DNA of 64,000 nucleotides from Pachyseris speciosa (Eukaryota; Cnidaria; Anthozoa; Scleractinia; Pachyseridae): NCBI GenBank assembly GCA_016490735.1, contig JAEMWC010000001.1, positions 2,465,001 to 2,529,000 of the forward strand, read 5' to 3'. Shown piece by piece: positions 1 to 10,116 of this stretch (position 1 is its first letter; each line of letters starts with the position of its first letter). The notes under the pieces were generated by a model. It saw only the letters and a program-made list of their open reading frames with translations, ran no database searches and was not told where the DNA came from. The position numbers and the translations under genes were made by a program.

Positions 1-2
1 GT

Positions 3-272
3 AAGAATGGATTTCAAATTTCTGTAAAAGATAAGGGTAAAATATTTAAAATATTCGAAGAGATAGACAAAGTGCTTCCCTTGGTGAACAATAAACGTAA
101 AAGAATGATTAGCACTAAATTTATGCTTAAGCAAATATTTTTAATGCTTGATCTTCCATTTGATGAAATAATAGTTACTAGATCAAAGAAAACATTAAAA
201 TTTTATGACCAGTATTGGATTGAAATTTTATTGTTAAGATTTGATGTGATTATTGGTATTATTAGACCGTGA
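3..272 (+). CDS. VLTF3-like zinc-ribbon protein of E2, C-terminal part only
   Basis: Truncated by the window edge, so no start codon is seen. The reading frame is open from base 3 to the TGA at 270-272. About 80 of 89 residues match the C-terminus of the E1 protein ending at 2041, including the FYDQYW(I/V)EILLLRFD segment. The zinc-binding part lies outside the window. It meets the 2TM gene tail to tail with an 11-bp overlap, as in E1. The function rests on the full-length E1 copy and is tentative. Confidence 0.7.
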   Translation, partial: KNGFQISVKDKGKIFKIFEEIDKVLPLVNNKRKRMISTKFMLKQIFLMLDLPFDEIIVTRSKKTLKFYDQYWIEILLLRFDVIIGIIRP

Positions 273-750
273 ATTTTTCATCATATTTGACAAAATACTT
301 GTCTATGATAGGGCTGTTATCAACGACATAATCGTCAATGTATTTCATGGTTGAATGTATAGTTGATGCCTCAAAATTGCCACTTCTCATGGTTTCCTTT
401 ATTGTATTCAGAAGGTGTTGGTAGCTTTGATAGGCATATGTGCAATTCTGTATTTTCAGATCAAGGTTTTTATGTTTCATCCAGCCTTGTATTAACATTG
501 ATACTGTGCTGATGGCAACTAAACTTACACCACCGGTTGAAATACTTGCAGCAAGTCCGCCAGTTGCAAATAAAATGGATGCCGAATTGCCAGCTAATTT
601 CCATTTTTTGAATCTTTTGACAGCCTGTTTGTAAGCCCAACACTTTCTGTGATATGTGTGGTAATAGGCTTTTAATTCATTTACCTGATCTTCTGTTAAT
701 TCACCTGAAATATGATTCCAGCTGAATATATTCTTTCGCTTGACTGACAT
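262..750 (-). CDS. Small membrane protein (2TM/glycine-zipper type) of E2
   Basis: 162 aa. It has a charged, aromatic N-terminal helix (YHRKCWAYKQAVKRFKKWK), then a long Gly/Ala-rich hydrophobic stretch at about residues 50-90 that could form one or two membrane passes, then a soluble C-terminus with conserved Tyr/His positions. The start codon sits in ATATATATG. The 165-aa E1 copy (2031-2528) differs at roughly one residue in six, mostly conservatively, which suggests past selection. The layout resembles SLATT-like two-TM proteins, but this is only a resemblance. A lysis or membrane-remodelling role is speculation. Confidence 0.75.
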   Translation of the reverse strand: MSVKRKNIFSWNHISGELTEDQVNELKAYYHTYHRKCWAYKQAVKRFKKWKLAGNSASILFATGGLAASISTGGVSLVAISTVSMLIQGWMKHKNLDLKIQNCTYAYQSYQHLLNTIKETMRSGNFEASTIHSTMKYIDDYVVDNSPIIDKYFVKYDEKFTV

Positions 751-759
751 ATATATTGT

Positions 760-1133
760 TTATATAACGATTCTATTCAGGATACAATAAATAAGTCCCG
801 ATACCTGTCCAGACAATGGAGAACGTTTACTATTTGTTGTTGCTAGGCAATCAGGATATGCATAACTATATCCACGGCCCAATGAATAATCATTGTAAAA
901 TCTTCCATATGCATCATGGAGGATAGCATGAGTCTGTAATATATCAATCCAACCAAGAGTATGTTCTAAGAAGTTTGATAAACGACCGCTCCCGGGACCA
1001 ATAAGGCCTATGTCTGCGTGAGATTTTATGACATCATCTACAGTAATATATCCTTCGAAATGCTTGTGGTATAAGAATTTGTATGCAAGACAGGATTTTA
1101 ATATAGAATCATCTAAATTGGGGTAGTCTTTTT
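760..1133 (-). pseudogene. HD-motif small protein of E2, 3' part, cut by E1
   Basis: This is the C-terminal portion of a gene whose first 17 codons lie at 20690-20740 beyond E1. It keeps GPGSGR and a THAILHDA motif also seen in E1's intact copy (2529-2948). The distal ~25 codons differ from E1, while the region from about 855 to 1127 is nearly identical. The gene is inactivated by the E1 insertion in a run of T (lysine codons on the coding strand). Confidence 0.85.
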
Positions 1134-1434
1134 AGTAGTATAGTGTTTGGGGGTACGAAATCATTTGATCTCGTTTTCCCCAAACTACTACTGCCTTCTG
1201 ATCTCGTATTCTGGAATATATAGTTATTTAATTTGATGGAATATATAGTTATTTAATTTGATGGAATATATAGTTATTTAATTTGATGGAATATATAGTT
1301 ATTTAATTTGATGGAATCTATAGTTGTTCAATCTGATGGAACCAAGGTCAGCACACTTCATAAAATGCGTGACATTCTCGGAAAAATCACCAAGCGTGAC
1401 ATTCTCGGAAAACAGGGAATGAGTCATCGCCTAT
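1134..1434 (+). repeat. Left TIR of E1
   Basis: It is the reverse complement of 20389-20689. It contains five tandem 25-bp units at about 1211-1335 (four uniform, each with ATATATAGTTATTTAATTTG, the fifth degenerate), then two copies of a GCGTGACATTCTCGG motif. Polinton TIRs are the presumed protein-primed replication origins and the integrase substrate (established for the group). Confidence 0.95.
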
Positions 1435-1477
1435 CATGTGTTAGCTGCATAAAGAAATAATATCTCATATAATATAG
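1435..1477. other. Short leader between left TIR and first gene of E1
   Basis: 43 bp, AT-rich, ending in CATATAATATAG directly before the ATG at 1478. This is probably a promoter of the TATATG type with a very short 5' UTR. Confidence 0.4.
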
Positions 1478-2041
1478 ATGAGTTGTAATTTAGTAATCCA
1501 CAATGAATTGAAGAATATGGGGGAGTTGACATGTCCTTTTTGTGATCAGCTATTGGTTAAAGTTGTTAAAAGTGTGAAAGCACCTTGCTGTGATAATCAG
1601 AGAATGTTTAACGATGATGGTGAAAATGTTTGTCTAAATTGTGGTTCAGTCCATGGTTATGATTATTGTAAGGAGTACGTTGACTTTCATAATAATATGT
1701 ATAAAATAAAGCGAAAATCTGTATATCACCGGAAGTACCATATTGAAAATGTGATAAATGGTATATGTTGCAAGAATAGATTTCAAATTTCAGTAAAAGA
1801 TAAGGGTAAAATATTGAAAATATTCGAAGAGATAGACACTATCATCCCTTCGGTGAATAAGAATCGTAAAAGAATGATAAGCACCAAATTTATGCTTAAG
1901 CAAATATTCATAATGCTTGATCTACCATTTGATGAAATAATAGTTACAAGATCAAAGAAGACATTAAAATTTTATGATCAATATTGGGTTGAGATTCTAT
2001 TGTTGAGATTTGATAAGATTATTCGTATTATCAAGCAGTGA
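1478..2041 (+). CDS. Zinc-ribbon protein resembling viral late transcription factor 3
   Basis: 187 aa. The N-terminal half has paired cysteines (CPFC at 19-22, CC near 37, CLNC near 52), followed by an aromatic segment and YHRKYHIENV at about 84-93. Zinc ribbon followed by Y-x-R-x-x-H is the layout of the VLTF3/A2L-like family of large DNA viruses (established knowledge). The match here is by pattern only. The C-terminal half is basic and helical. It is the first gene inside the left TIR and overlaps the convergent 2TM gene by 11 bp. A late transcription factor would fit the two start-context classes seen in the element. Alternative: a generic TFIIB-like zinc ribbon of unknown role. Confidence 0.6.
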   Translation: MSCNLVIHNELKNMGELTCPFCDQLLVKVVKSVKAPCCDNQRMFNDDGENVCLNCGSVHGYDYCKEYVDFHNNMYKIKRKSVYHRKYHIENVINGICCKNRFQISVKDKGKILKIFEEIDTIIPSVNKNRKRMISTKFMLKQIFIMLDLPFDEIIVTRSKKTLKFYDQYWVEILLLRFDKIIRIIKQ

Positions 2042-2528
2042 ATTTTTCATCATATTTCAGTAGGTACTTATCAATAATTGGACTATTATCAGTCACATAA
2101 TCATCGATATTCTTCATTGAGATTTGTATACTTAAAGCATCAAAATCACCACTTCTCAACTTGTCTTTTATTGAATTGAGTAGATGTTGATAGCTTTGAT
2201 AAGCATATGTGCAATTTTGGATTTTCAAATCTAGGTTTTTATGCTTCATCCACCCTTGTATCAAAAGTGATGCTGTACTGATGGCTACCAAACTAACACC
2301 ACCAGTTGCCACGCTTGCAGCAAGACCACCTGTTGCAAATATAATAGACGCTGAATTACCAGCTAATTTCCATTTTTTGAACCGTTTAACCGCCTGTTTA
2401 TGAGCCCAACACTTTCTGTGATATGTTCGGTAATAGGATTTTAATTCATTTACCTGATCTTCTGTTAATTCATCTGAAATATGATTCCAGTTGAATATAT
2501 TCTTACGTTTGACTGACATATATATCAT
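2031..2528 (-). CDS. Small membrane protein (2TM/glycine-zipper type) of E1
   Basis: 165 aa if started at the first Met. The E2 copy aligns from the fourth codon (MSVKRK at 2519), which is the likelier start because it lies in ATATATG context. A basic, aromatic helix precedes a Gly/Ala-rich hydrophobic block (TGGLAASVATGGVSLVAIST), then a soluble tail containing YAYQSYQHLL. It is intact and convergent with the zinc-ribbon gene. No catalytic motif is visible. Membrane location is likely; function unknown. Confidence 0.75.
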   Translation of the reverse strand: MIYMSVKRKNIFNWNHISDELTEDQVNELKSYYRTYHRKCWAHKQAVKRFKKWKLAGNSASIIFATGGLAASVATGGVSLVAISTASLLIQGWMKHKNLDLKIQNCTYAYQSYQHLLNSIKDKLRSGDFDALSIQISMKNIDDYVTDNSPIIDKYLLKYDEKFTA

Positions 2529-2948
2529 TTATACAATAATTCTATTAAAAATACAATACAGTATTCCAGATATCTGGCCGCATAATGGAGATCTTTTTCT
2601 TCGCTTTGTTGTGAGGTGCTTAGATATGGCATAACTATATCCACGGCCCAATGAATAATCATTGTAAAATCTTCCATGTGCATCATGGAGGATAGCATGA
2701 GTCTGTAATACATCAATCCAACCAAGAGTATGTTCTAAGAAGTTTGATAAACGACCGCTTCCGGGACCAATAAGGCCTATGTCTGCGTGAGATTTTATGA
2801 TATCATCTATAGTAATATATCCTTTGAAATGCTTGTGGTATAAAAATTTGTATGCAAGACAGGATTTTAATATAGAATCATCTAAATTGGGGTAGGCTTT
2901 TTTGTAAATCTTGAAAACATAAGATACATATCTCAATAAGTCTTTCAT
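2529..2948 (-). CDS. Small protein with GPGSGR and H-x4-HD motifs, possibly phospholipase-like
   Basis: 139 aa, intact. A helical N-terminus leads to GLIGPGSGR (about 60-68) and then DVLQTHAILHDAHGRFYNDY (about 79-98). A glycine-rich loop followed by an HD dyad is the general layout of secreted phospholipase A2 (Ca-binding loop and catalytic His-Asp), but the spacing and Cys/Tyr context differ from the clear PLA2 at 13218-13619. A PLA2-like role is therefore only a possibility. A basic patch (TTKRRKRS) lies near the C-terminus. Start in ATATATG context. The counterpart in E2 is the gene that E1 landed in. Confidence 0.55.
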   Translation of the reverse strand: MKDLLRYVSYVFKIYKKAYPNLDDSILKSCLAYKFLYHKHFKGYITIDDIIKSHADIGLIGPGSGRLSNFLEHTLGWIDVLQTHAILHDAHGRFYNDYSLGRGYSYAISKHLTTKRRKRSPLCGQISGILYCIFNRIIV

Positions 2949-2971
2949 ATATCAGTTGTTTAGACAAAAAT

Positions 2972-3920
2972 TTAAAGATCAAAATAATCTTCAATGAAAC
3001 GATACATATTTCTCAGTTCTTGGTTAGTTAGTGATTTCTGCCAAACAGCAAAAGCATAAAGATCCATTTCACAAAAATTAATTGCAGAACCATCTGTATG
3101 AACTTGACAACCAATAAACATTTCTTGTGCACTACCAGTCAATGTTGCTGAAATTGATCCTGTTCCAACTGGTGTCATTGATGAAATACCTCTGAAAAAT
3201 TCCATATTATGACCATCAACTCGAACAGTAAAAAATTCAATATTTCCCGTCAGATTGGCCAAAGAAGAAACAGCGAGTCTTCCATTTGATGTAGAACCGA
3301 AATCAATATAACATACTCCATCAATCCAAGGCAGATGAACACCAAATCTAACAGCACCATTGAAATTGTGATTGATATTTTGTTTGTTTTGTGTTTGCAA
3401 TGATTATAACAGTACAAGTATTTCCACTCCGTCCAGCAACTTTAGAAACATCAAATGAACTGTTCTCCAAGTAGTCATCACTACCATCAAAACGTATGAA
3501 AAACTTTTTCTTGACTGAATCTCTCAGTAACAATGGTTTTTTCGAATTAGAAGTTTGTGTAAAAGTGACATTATTAACAGGATCCAGCCAACTAGAAACT
3601 CTATCATCAGCATCAGTTGTCAATACAGACAGAGATGGTATCAAAGCAATTGAAATTCCATCAAGAACAGGTATACCAGGCAGTGAATTTGAAATAACAA
3701 AAGTTGCTCTATCTAACTTCAAATCTAGTTGTTTTTTTGTTACACAATCATCATCCGATGTTCCTTCATTAACATTTGTTATTTTATTTCCTCCAATATC
3801 AAAATGCCCATCTTGTGTTAATGTAAATCCATCACCTTGTGGACCCTGTGGGCCTTGTGGACCAATTAGACTTATATCACCTTTATTGTCTTGATTTTGT
3901 GGAGAATTAAAAACTCCCAT
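2972..3920 (-). pseudogene. Fibre protein 1 of E1: collagen-like stalk with LamG/ConA-like head, frameshifted
   Basis: The N-terminus starts MGVFN and has a short Gly-x-y stretch (GPQGPQGPQGDG). One GGNKITNV repeat typical of trimeric fibre shafts follows, then a ~230-residue domain with DRVSSWLDP, FDGSDDYLE and a C-terminal SLTNQELRNMYRFIEDYF helix. That layout suits a laminin-G/concanavalin-type lectin fold (pattern inference). An 8-bp deletion near 3355 relative to E2 breaks the frame between about 3348 and 3400. The protein is probably a virion fibre whose head binds host glycans or receptors. It is shorter than its E2 homologue, which has an extra shaft repeat. Confidence 0.75.
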
Positions 3921-3936
3921 ATAATATTATTTTAGA

Positions 3937-6900
3937 TTAATTCATAATTACTTCAAGTGTGAATGCTGTATCAAATTCTCCACTATTGGGATGTGAATAA
4001 TCAATGATTAAATAGCCTCTCGATAATGATTTATTGACGTCAACCGTTGTGATGTTTCTACCCGAAGCACCATGTCTGTATTCAAAAATTGTTGCTGGTA
4101 ATGGTAAATTTCCAGCACCTTCAGCTTTTGTCTTGAAGTAGAATATTCCGGGTTTGTTCTTGTATTACATACATATTCTTAATATGAAAGTTATTGTTAT
4201 GAATGACTAAAAAATCAGCGCCATTTATCAATACAGGCTTTAAAGCATTCTTATTATGTCCTCGTTTGGCTTTGACAGAGCAATTTAAATATTGTATTTG
4301 ACCGATTATTCCATTCCCATTCAAATTTAGATCACCTCCTAATTTCGGCCTGTAAAGAGCAAATCCACCCAAATCAAAAGCTGTTTCCATAATTACACCT
4401 GTGACACTTGAACGAAATAGATTCAAACTATTATTATGAATTCTAAAGCCATTCAGATTTAAATCACACCAAGTTTAGCCTCTTTTATCAGATAAGTGTT
4501 CATATTAATATTATTTAGCATTGTAAATTCACCATTGTCTCCACCAAACAACCAATTTTCATTTTCTTTCACATCAAAACCATTCAAATCTAAATCAGTT
4601 TGTAATTTTATTGTTTCATTCACGATTTTGAAAGGTTCAGAGAAGTCGTAAACACTTGATGGAACGTCTACTGCTTCAAAACCAATACCATATACAACAC
4701 AATGAACTTTGTACTTATTTGGATAAGTTGGGTTAGCATTAATATTAATCGTACAATATAAATATTCAGGTGGTGAACTTGCTGAAGGTTTTCAAACCAT
4801 AATAAATATCTCGAATGATCTTCATTTCTGTTGTCAAATTTTCTCCCTACGGTTTTATGAATTGAATTCCACTAGTTGAACTGAATGTTACACTACTAAG
4901 ACTCATTCCTTCATAATCAGGAAATAGCCATTCGAGAATGAAAGTGTATGTTCCATCTTTTATTGTATACATATTGAATCCAATTTTGGCTCTGTAAGTA
5001 TCTTCAGATTCTTTATTCAAGTCTATATCAATGACCTTTTTTGAAATCAATGTGGTGAACGAGTAAATTGACATATCCATTAACTGTCAAGCCATATTCA
5101 GTGCTAATTTCATCGATATCATTCATCAAATATTTGAAAGCATTCTTTGGATGAGAAGCAGATGAAATATGACTTTTTCTAATTGATCTAAATTTACGGC
5201 ATCGGTTTTATTTGTTCTTCTTTTAAGTCAATGATTTTATTGCCCTCCAAGTTTCATATCTGCTGCCATCGCATTTGTTCCATTCAATAATAAAGTGTTC
5301 GATTTAATAGCTATTCCAGCTTGATTTAAAACTCTAAAGTTCACTGCATCAGTTTCATTCACCACGTCCGCTAAATTCGTCACTCTATTTCCACCCATAT
5401 TCAAATTACCATACATTGCCTCTGTACCTTCTCTTCGGAGAAAATATTCGTCAGTATATCTTTTCGTCGCTGCGTCGTCTTGGCGGACAGGTGGAGCAAG
5501 ATCTGTAATGGCATTGTTGTTCATATTCAGATTTTGTTGTGCAATCGCATCGAGTTTGGTTTGCAACCTCTGGTCCACATAACTTTTGTTTACAGCATCT
5601 TGTGGGTTTGAGGGTTATCCTGCAGGTTGAGGATTTTGTTTAGTTTCATGTCAATATTACTACCAAACGCAACATGGCCGTTTTCAATTTCATAAGCTGG
5701 GTCATGGAGAAAGTAAGACAAATTGGTATGATAGCCATAAGCCCATAAACAATGATATGTGTTTTGGTGTTAGACGCAGGAGCTGTGCTGGAAAGTTCCA
5801 CCTGTATTGTCGCTTGACCACCACTTCTTTTTTCTATCTGGAAAAGAATTTAATATAACCATCAACGTGTGGAGTTCTAGTAAAAGCTTTTTGAAATGAC
5901 AGTCCAGCGTCACGCATATTAATTGTTGGAAGGGTTAAACTGATTGCAGCACTTCTTGGATCTGATGGTGAGTAAAACTCAGTAACAAATGTGTACCGTC
6001 CATTACTCAATGATGAAACATCAAAACGAATTTTAGATGTAAAGTTGCCTCTTCGTTTGATGAAAAAAGACAATGACGACTTGTTTATGTGGTATGGTGA
6101 TCTGTCAAAATTCTCAATTGAAGGTTTTCCACACCACTGACTGCAGAAGACTTGGATATGTCTTTTAACAGAAAAGCGAATGGGTTGCGTTGAGCTCCTG
6201 ATGCTGAAAAAACAAGGTCATCAACATACTTTTTGTTGGCAGAATCTTTATCAGAGTTTGGAGATCCAACATTTTTATTTTATTGTAACCCATGTCAAAA
6301 TCACCAGTCATTGCAACACTTCCATCTTTTTTAAGAAATGGTGAAACATCAATTCCAGCAATTTCAGTATCAACATACCCCTTGTGGCTGAATCATTGTT
6401 TGCTGTTGGCGCTGCTACATTAGTCAATTTGTTACCTCCAAGATTCAAATCAGAAGTCATTGCAACGCTTCCATCTTTTTTCACAAAGTTATTATTGAGA
6501 TATGTTTTATCCGCTTTACCTATTGCAATATCATCAACGTATTTTCTATTTGCACAGTCTTGTGGAAGTATAGGGCTTGCAACATTGACTATTCTATTAA
6601 AACTCATTTAAGCTCACGATCAAATACAATTCTTCCTTCTTCTATTTCAAAAGCTGGGTCGTGAATATGTGATAAAATGATATTAGAAAATCCATAAACA
6701 CCATAAACTATGACATGATGTTTGGCATTATTTGTTAAATATGGTGAGATCAACAATAATTCCATTGATGTCTGACCAACTCTCGTTTTTTCAAGGAAGA
6801 ATATTCTCTTGAGATAACCATCAACAAGATGAGTCTTTGGAAATGCTCTTTTTATCGAATCCTTTCCTTCAATAAAATTAGACGACAGATTGTCGTCATC

Positions 6901-7374
6901 AACTGTTGCATTGTTTGGATTACCATTAGTATAAAACTAAAGTGTCAACAACTAAAGTGTACTTTGAGTAAGGGCTTTTATTATAGACTTCTAATTGTAG
7001 ATTATTCGCATTTCTAAGAATAGTTGTTTTGATATATCTTCAAGAAGAAATTTAAATGGATTAACACGTGTTCCTTCAATTGATAAAACAGCATCATTAA
7101 CATATCCCAAGTTAGTAGAATCATAATGATTTACTGGATCATCAATATTGTCAAACGTTTATTTTCAATGTCATAATTACCATCTTGTGTTAATTTGAAT
7201 CCATCACCTTTGGGACCAACAGCTCCAGTAGCTCCTTTTGGACCAATTGCACCTGTATTACCTTTTGGCCTCTATCACCTTTTTCACCTTTGGACCAATT
7301 GGACCTGCAGGGCCTCTTTCACCAGTTCCAGTTTTTGTTTTATCTTGATTTATTTGAGCATTAAAAACTCCCAT
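3937..7374 (-). pseudogene. Fibre protein 2 of E1: long collagen/repeat fibre, many frameshifts
   Basis: The homologue of the E2 gene at 21872-25505 is recognisable over its full length (~1100-1200 codons). It starts MGVFNAQ at 7374, followed by a Gly-x-y stretch, then repeated units of the form LKKDGSVAMT..L.LGGNKLTNV..P...DA..K.YVD interspersed with globular segments. Open pieces are at 6308-6607, 5834-6073, 5237-5578, 4847-5080 and 4121-4426. They are separated by single-base losses, so no full protein can be made as sequenced. Confidence 0.8.
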
Positions 7375-7391
7375 TATATCATCTTGTTAGA

Positions 7392-7481
7392 TTAATCTTC
7401 CAAGAATTCAGGTGGTATGGTTTCATAGATGACAGGTAGTCTCTTATTGTTTTCTGGATTTTGAAAATTGTTGATTGCCAT
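7392..7481 (-). CDS. 29-codon ORF between fibre 2 and ATPase
   Basis: Starts MAINNFQNPENNKRLPV and ends in an acidic PPEFLED tail. The start codon lies in the same AATATTATATG context as the fibre and ATPase genes, which argues that it is translated. E2 has only 11 bp between fibre 2 and ATPase, so it lacks this ORF. The Pro-rich, Tyr-containing sequence might be a fibre-tail or penton-binding peptide, but nothing proves it. Confidence 0.35.
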   Translation of the reverse strand: MAINNFQNPENNKRLPVIYETIPPEFLED

Positions 7482-7497
7482 ATAATATTAGATTAGA

Positions 7498-8128
7498 TTA
7501 AACAGCACCATAAAAATTTCTCTTGATTGTTTTCATCGGCTTGTCGACATAACAGAAGGAATATGGTTTTTTGGTTGCTTCAATGTATTTCTTCTTGTCA
7601 ATTCCAAGCTCCTGTGCAATCAGATTCCTTTCTCTTGAGGATGGGAAATCATAAAGACAGAAGTGACTGCAATTGAGTCTGATTGATTTGGGCATCCATA
7701 GAATGACTGTGTGAGATATATGACTGAACAGTTCTTGTGTCTCCCCTGAATGAAATAGCTGATTATTTGATCTTGTTTCTTGTCAGTCACGAAATCATCA
7801 AAAACAACAATCGCTGCAAATTGTGTCTTTATTTGTTCAACTGGTAATATCTCTTCTTGACTGCAAACCAAGGCAGGATATCCAATGTGACTGCTATTTC
7901 ATCCATTACTTTCCGAAGATATTGTATTTGTCTTGATCAAATTTTTGCATAAAGATGTATCTGATCATAATAAACCAATGGTTCCATAATCAGATGCATG
8001 AACAATGTTGTCTTTCCAGATCCAGAATTACCAGCCAGCAACATTCTGAAAGTATCTTTTGGCATATACGGATACAACTGTCTGAATGAATTCTTTAAAC
8101 CCTGAATATCATAATTAGGGATTTCCAT
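7498..8128 (-). pseudogene. Genome-packaging ATPase of E1, frameshifted
   Basis: Homologous to the intact E2 ATPase (25517-26158). Walker A (AGNSGSGKTTL) is near the start and Walker B (VVFDDFV) in the middle, but single-base indels near 7640, 7830 and 7950 split the frame into three pieces. The start is in CATATGG context at 8128, divergent from the coiled-coil gene at 8164. Confidence 0.85.
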
Positions 8129-8147
8129 ATGAAATAGTTTAGATTAG

Positions 8148-8166
8148 TCTAACACAATTGTATATG
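8148..8166 (+). promoter_or_regulatory. TCTAACACAATTGTATATG start element
   Basis: The 19-bp string ending in the ATG at 8164 is identical to that at 26179-26197 in E2, and almost the same string precedes both capsid genes. It is probably a late-type initiator with a very short leader. Confidence 0.5.
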
Positions 8167-9038
8167 GATATAGAACGAATGAAAGGCTTCTTAAAAGTGG
8201 AATTGAAGCTGGAAACAAAACAAGAGAGAAGTTCGTGATGTTATCAAGACTTATGAATACAGAAAACAGGATGCATATGATACAACATCAGAATTGCTGA
8301 AACCCTCTATTGATGTCCAGAAGAGTGTGAAAGAAAGTGTCGACGAAAAAACAGGATGAAGTTATTAAACAGTTGAAAAGAAATCAAAAGCCTTTACATC
8401 TGGTTTCGAAGATCTTATGCTGATGAACACGTTACCTGAATCAGTACCAATGAAAACAACATTACCAATTGATTACAAACCTAAAATGATGACTGAAACA
8501 GAAGACACCATATAAGTCAATCTTGACAAAGGTTTTCACTTGAGGAATTCAAACAATTGATTGAAACATAAATTTGCCTCTCCAATCAACAGATATTTAA
8601 AAATTCATATATGGATGAGTGAAATCGACATCGACAAGTATGACAAAATGATGGTAAATTAACCCAAGATGTTGAAAAAAAAAAAGCTCATCTATCCACA
8701 AAACCAAAAAATGGAAAAAAAAGATTATAAAATAAAGAAAAGAATATGAATTGACTCAAGAGATCAAATTACTACAAAAGTACCGAAAAAGAATTGGCGC
8801 AGTTGAGAAGGTGCATCAAACTATTGGTTCAGGCATGGAAGGAGAACAGGGCAATGTTCAAGGGATGCATTTTGGGTGACATGCTTTCAAGACTGCAGTT
8901 ACTTGGTGGATCTATTTCAGCCGGCAACAACAGCAAAAATGTTCAAAATGAATTCACAAAATATTGCATACATTGAACAGACTGGGAATCCTGAAAACCG
9001 GTGAGTTGAATAAAATAATGATGAAATATCTAATGTAA
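8164..9038 (+). pseudogene. Coiled-coil virion protein of E1, frameshifted
   Basis: Homologue of 26195-27044 in E2. It begins MDIERMK and has charged helical stretches. The C-terminal part has the conserved DxLSRLQLLGGSI...AGNNS segment (about 8878-8940) and ends at the TAA at 9036. At least six indels interrupt it. The C-terminal block occurs in both elements and is probably the functional domain; its role is unknown. Confidence 0.7.
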
Positions 9039-9044
9039 AAGTAT

Positions 9045-9854
9045 ATGACAGAAATTTCATTACGATTCAACAGTAAAAACAGAGACAAAATTGGTGTCAG
9101 CAAGAGTCATGATTTTGAAAAAAGATTCAATACACCTCTTAAATTAACGAATGAATTGATTTGAAATATGAAATGGCTGTGAATGTCAATCAATATGACA
9201 TACAGTTGGTACAATATCAGAGATATTTTTGGGAATAATCAAATTAAATACAGCTATGACAAAGTGTGTAAACTGGAAACAATAACATTCGTTAACGGGA
9301 TGTATTCATACGACGATATCAATAGTTACATTCATGAGTATATGAGAAAAAACAAGCCATGTACTGAATCCATCTGAAACAGACAAAAAAAATTCAAGTA
9401 TGGTATTAATATAACTTTCGTTTGTCAACATATCGCATTTTGATTGAACTCAATGAAAATTATCGTGTGGATCTCAGAAATCTTGATTTCAGAAAACTTA
9501 TCGGTTTCGATTCAAAATTGATTCCAGCCAATGAAATATGGAACAAATCTACCTGATATTACAAGAGGAGTAGATGAAATTTATATCAATTGTGATTTGG
9601 TGACAGATAGCATTGTTGATGGAAATAGCACAAATACAATCGCTGTTATTCCAGTCACAAATCTAGTCAGAAGTTTACCTTTCACTTACAAACCTCGTTT
9701 TCTTTCATGGAATCCAGTCTCAACACATAATATCAGCTCAATACGCTTTTATGTCACAGACTCTTCTAGAGCTCCAGTCGATTTAAATGGGATAGATTGG
9801 TATATTGAGTTATTCTTGAGAAGAGACAGAATTATAAAACCTAATAGTATATGA
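9045..9854 (+). pseudogene. Penton-like minor capsid protein of E1, frameshifted
   Basis: It starts MTEISLRFNSKNRD, the signature opening of Polinton/adintovirus penton-type proteins, and has YSWYNI and YSYDDINSYIHEYM motifs. It is broken by indels near 9150, 9270, 9360-9420 and 9530. The distal piece (9531-9854) is open and ends with the proper C-terminus. A single-jelly-roll penton fold is known for this family. It is followed at once by the AT-hook gene (4-bp overlap). Confidence 0.8.
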
Positions 9855-10086
9855 AACGGTTTGAGTTTAAAAAATATGAACAACATGGTGAAGGTATTGT
9901 GACTGATATGATCAAAACAGCTGGAAAAAAAGCAGCCACAACAATTGGTGAACATGCTGGCAAAAAGCTGGTGACAAAATCATAGAACTTTTGAAAAAGA
10001 GAAAAAGTGGAAACAAGAGTGGAACTGAGAGTGTGAGCCAGACTGGTGGTTTAATCAAAAGAAAGAGAGGTCGACCCGTAAAATAA
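9851..10086 (+). pseudogene. Basic AT-hook core protein of E1, frameshifted
   Basis: Homologue of 27849-28097. A short Lys/Ala-rich protein with the segment KKAATTIGEH and a C-terminal RKRGRP AT-hook. One base is missing near 9962. It is probably a DNA-condensing core protein analogous to adenovirus VII or mu (inference from composition and position). Confidence 0.65.
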
Positions 10087-10097
10087 AATAACTTTTA

Positions 10098-10116
10098 TCT
10101 AACACAATAATATATG
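10098..10116 (+). promoter_or_regulatory. TCTAACACAATAATATATG start element of the capsid gene
   Basis: Conserved at 28104-28122 in E2. It has the same TCTAACACAAT core as at 8148 and ends in the capsid ATG. Confidence 0.5.

Larger units (their letters stand above)
1..1133. mobile_element. Outer Polinton E2, left part (continues at 20690)
   Basis: The sequence aligns with E1 positions about 1760-2895: the end of the VLTF3-like gene, the 2TM gene and part of the HD-motif gene, in the same order and orientation. It stops exactly at the E1 TIR. The matching remainder resumes at 20690 on the far side of E1, so both belong to one older element that E1 entered. The left TIR of E2 lies before the window. 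Confidence 0.9.
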
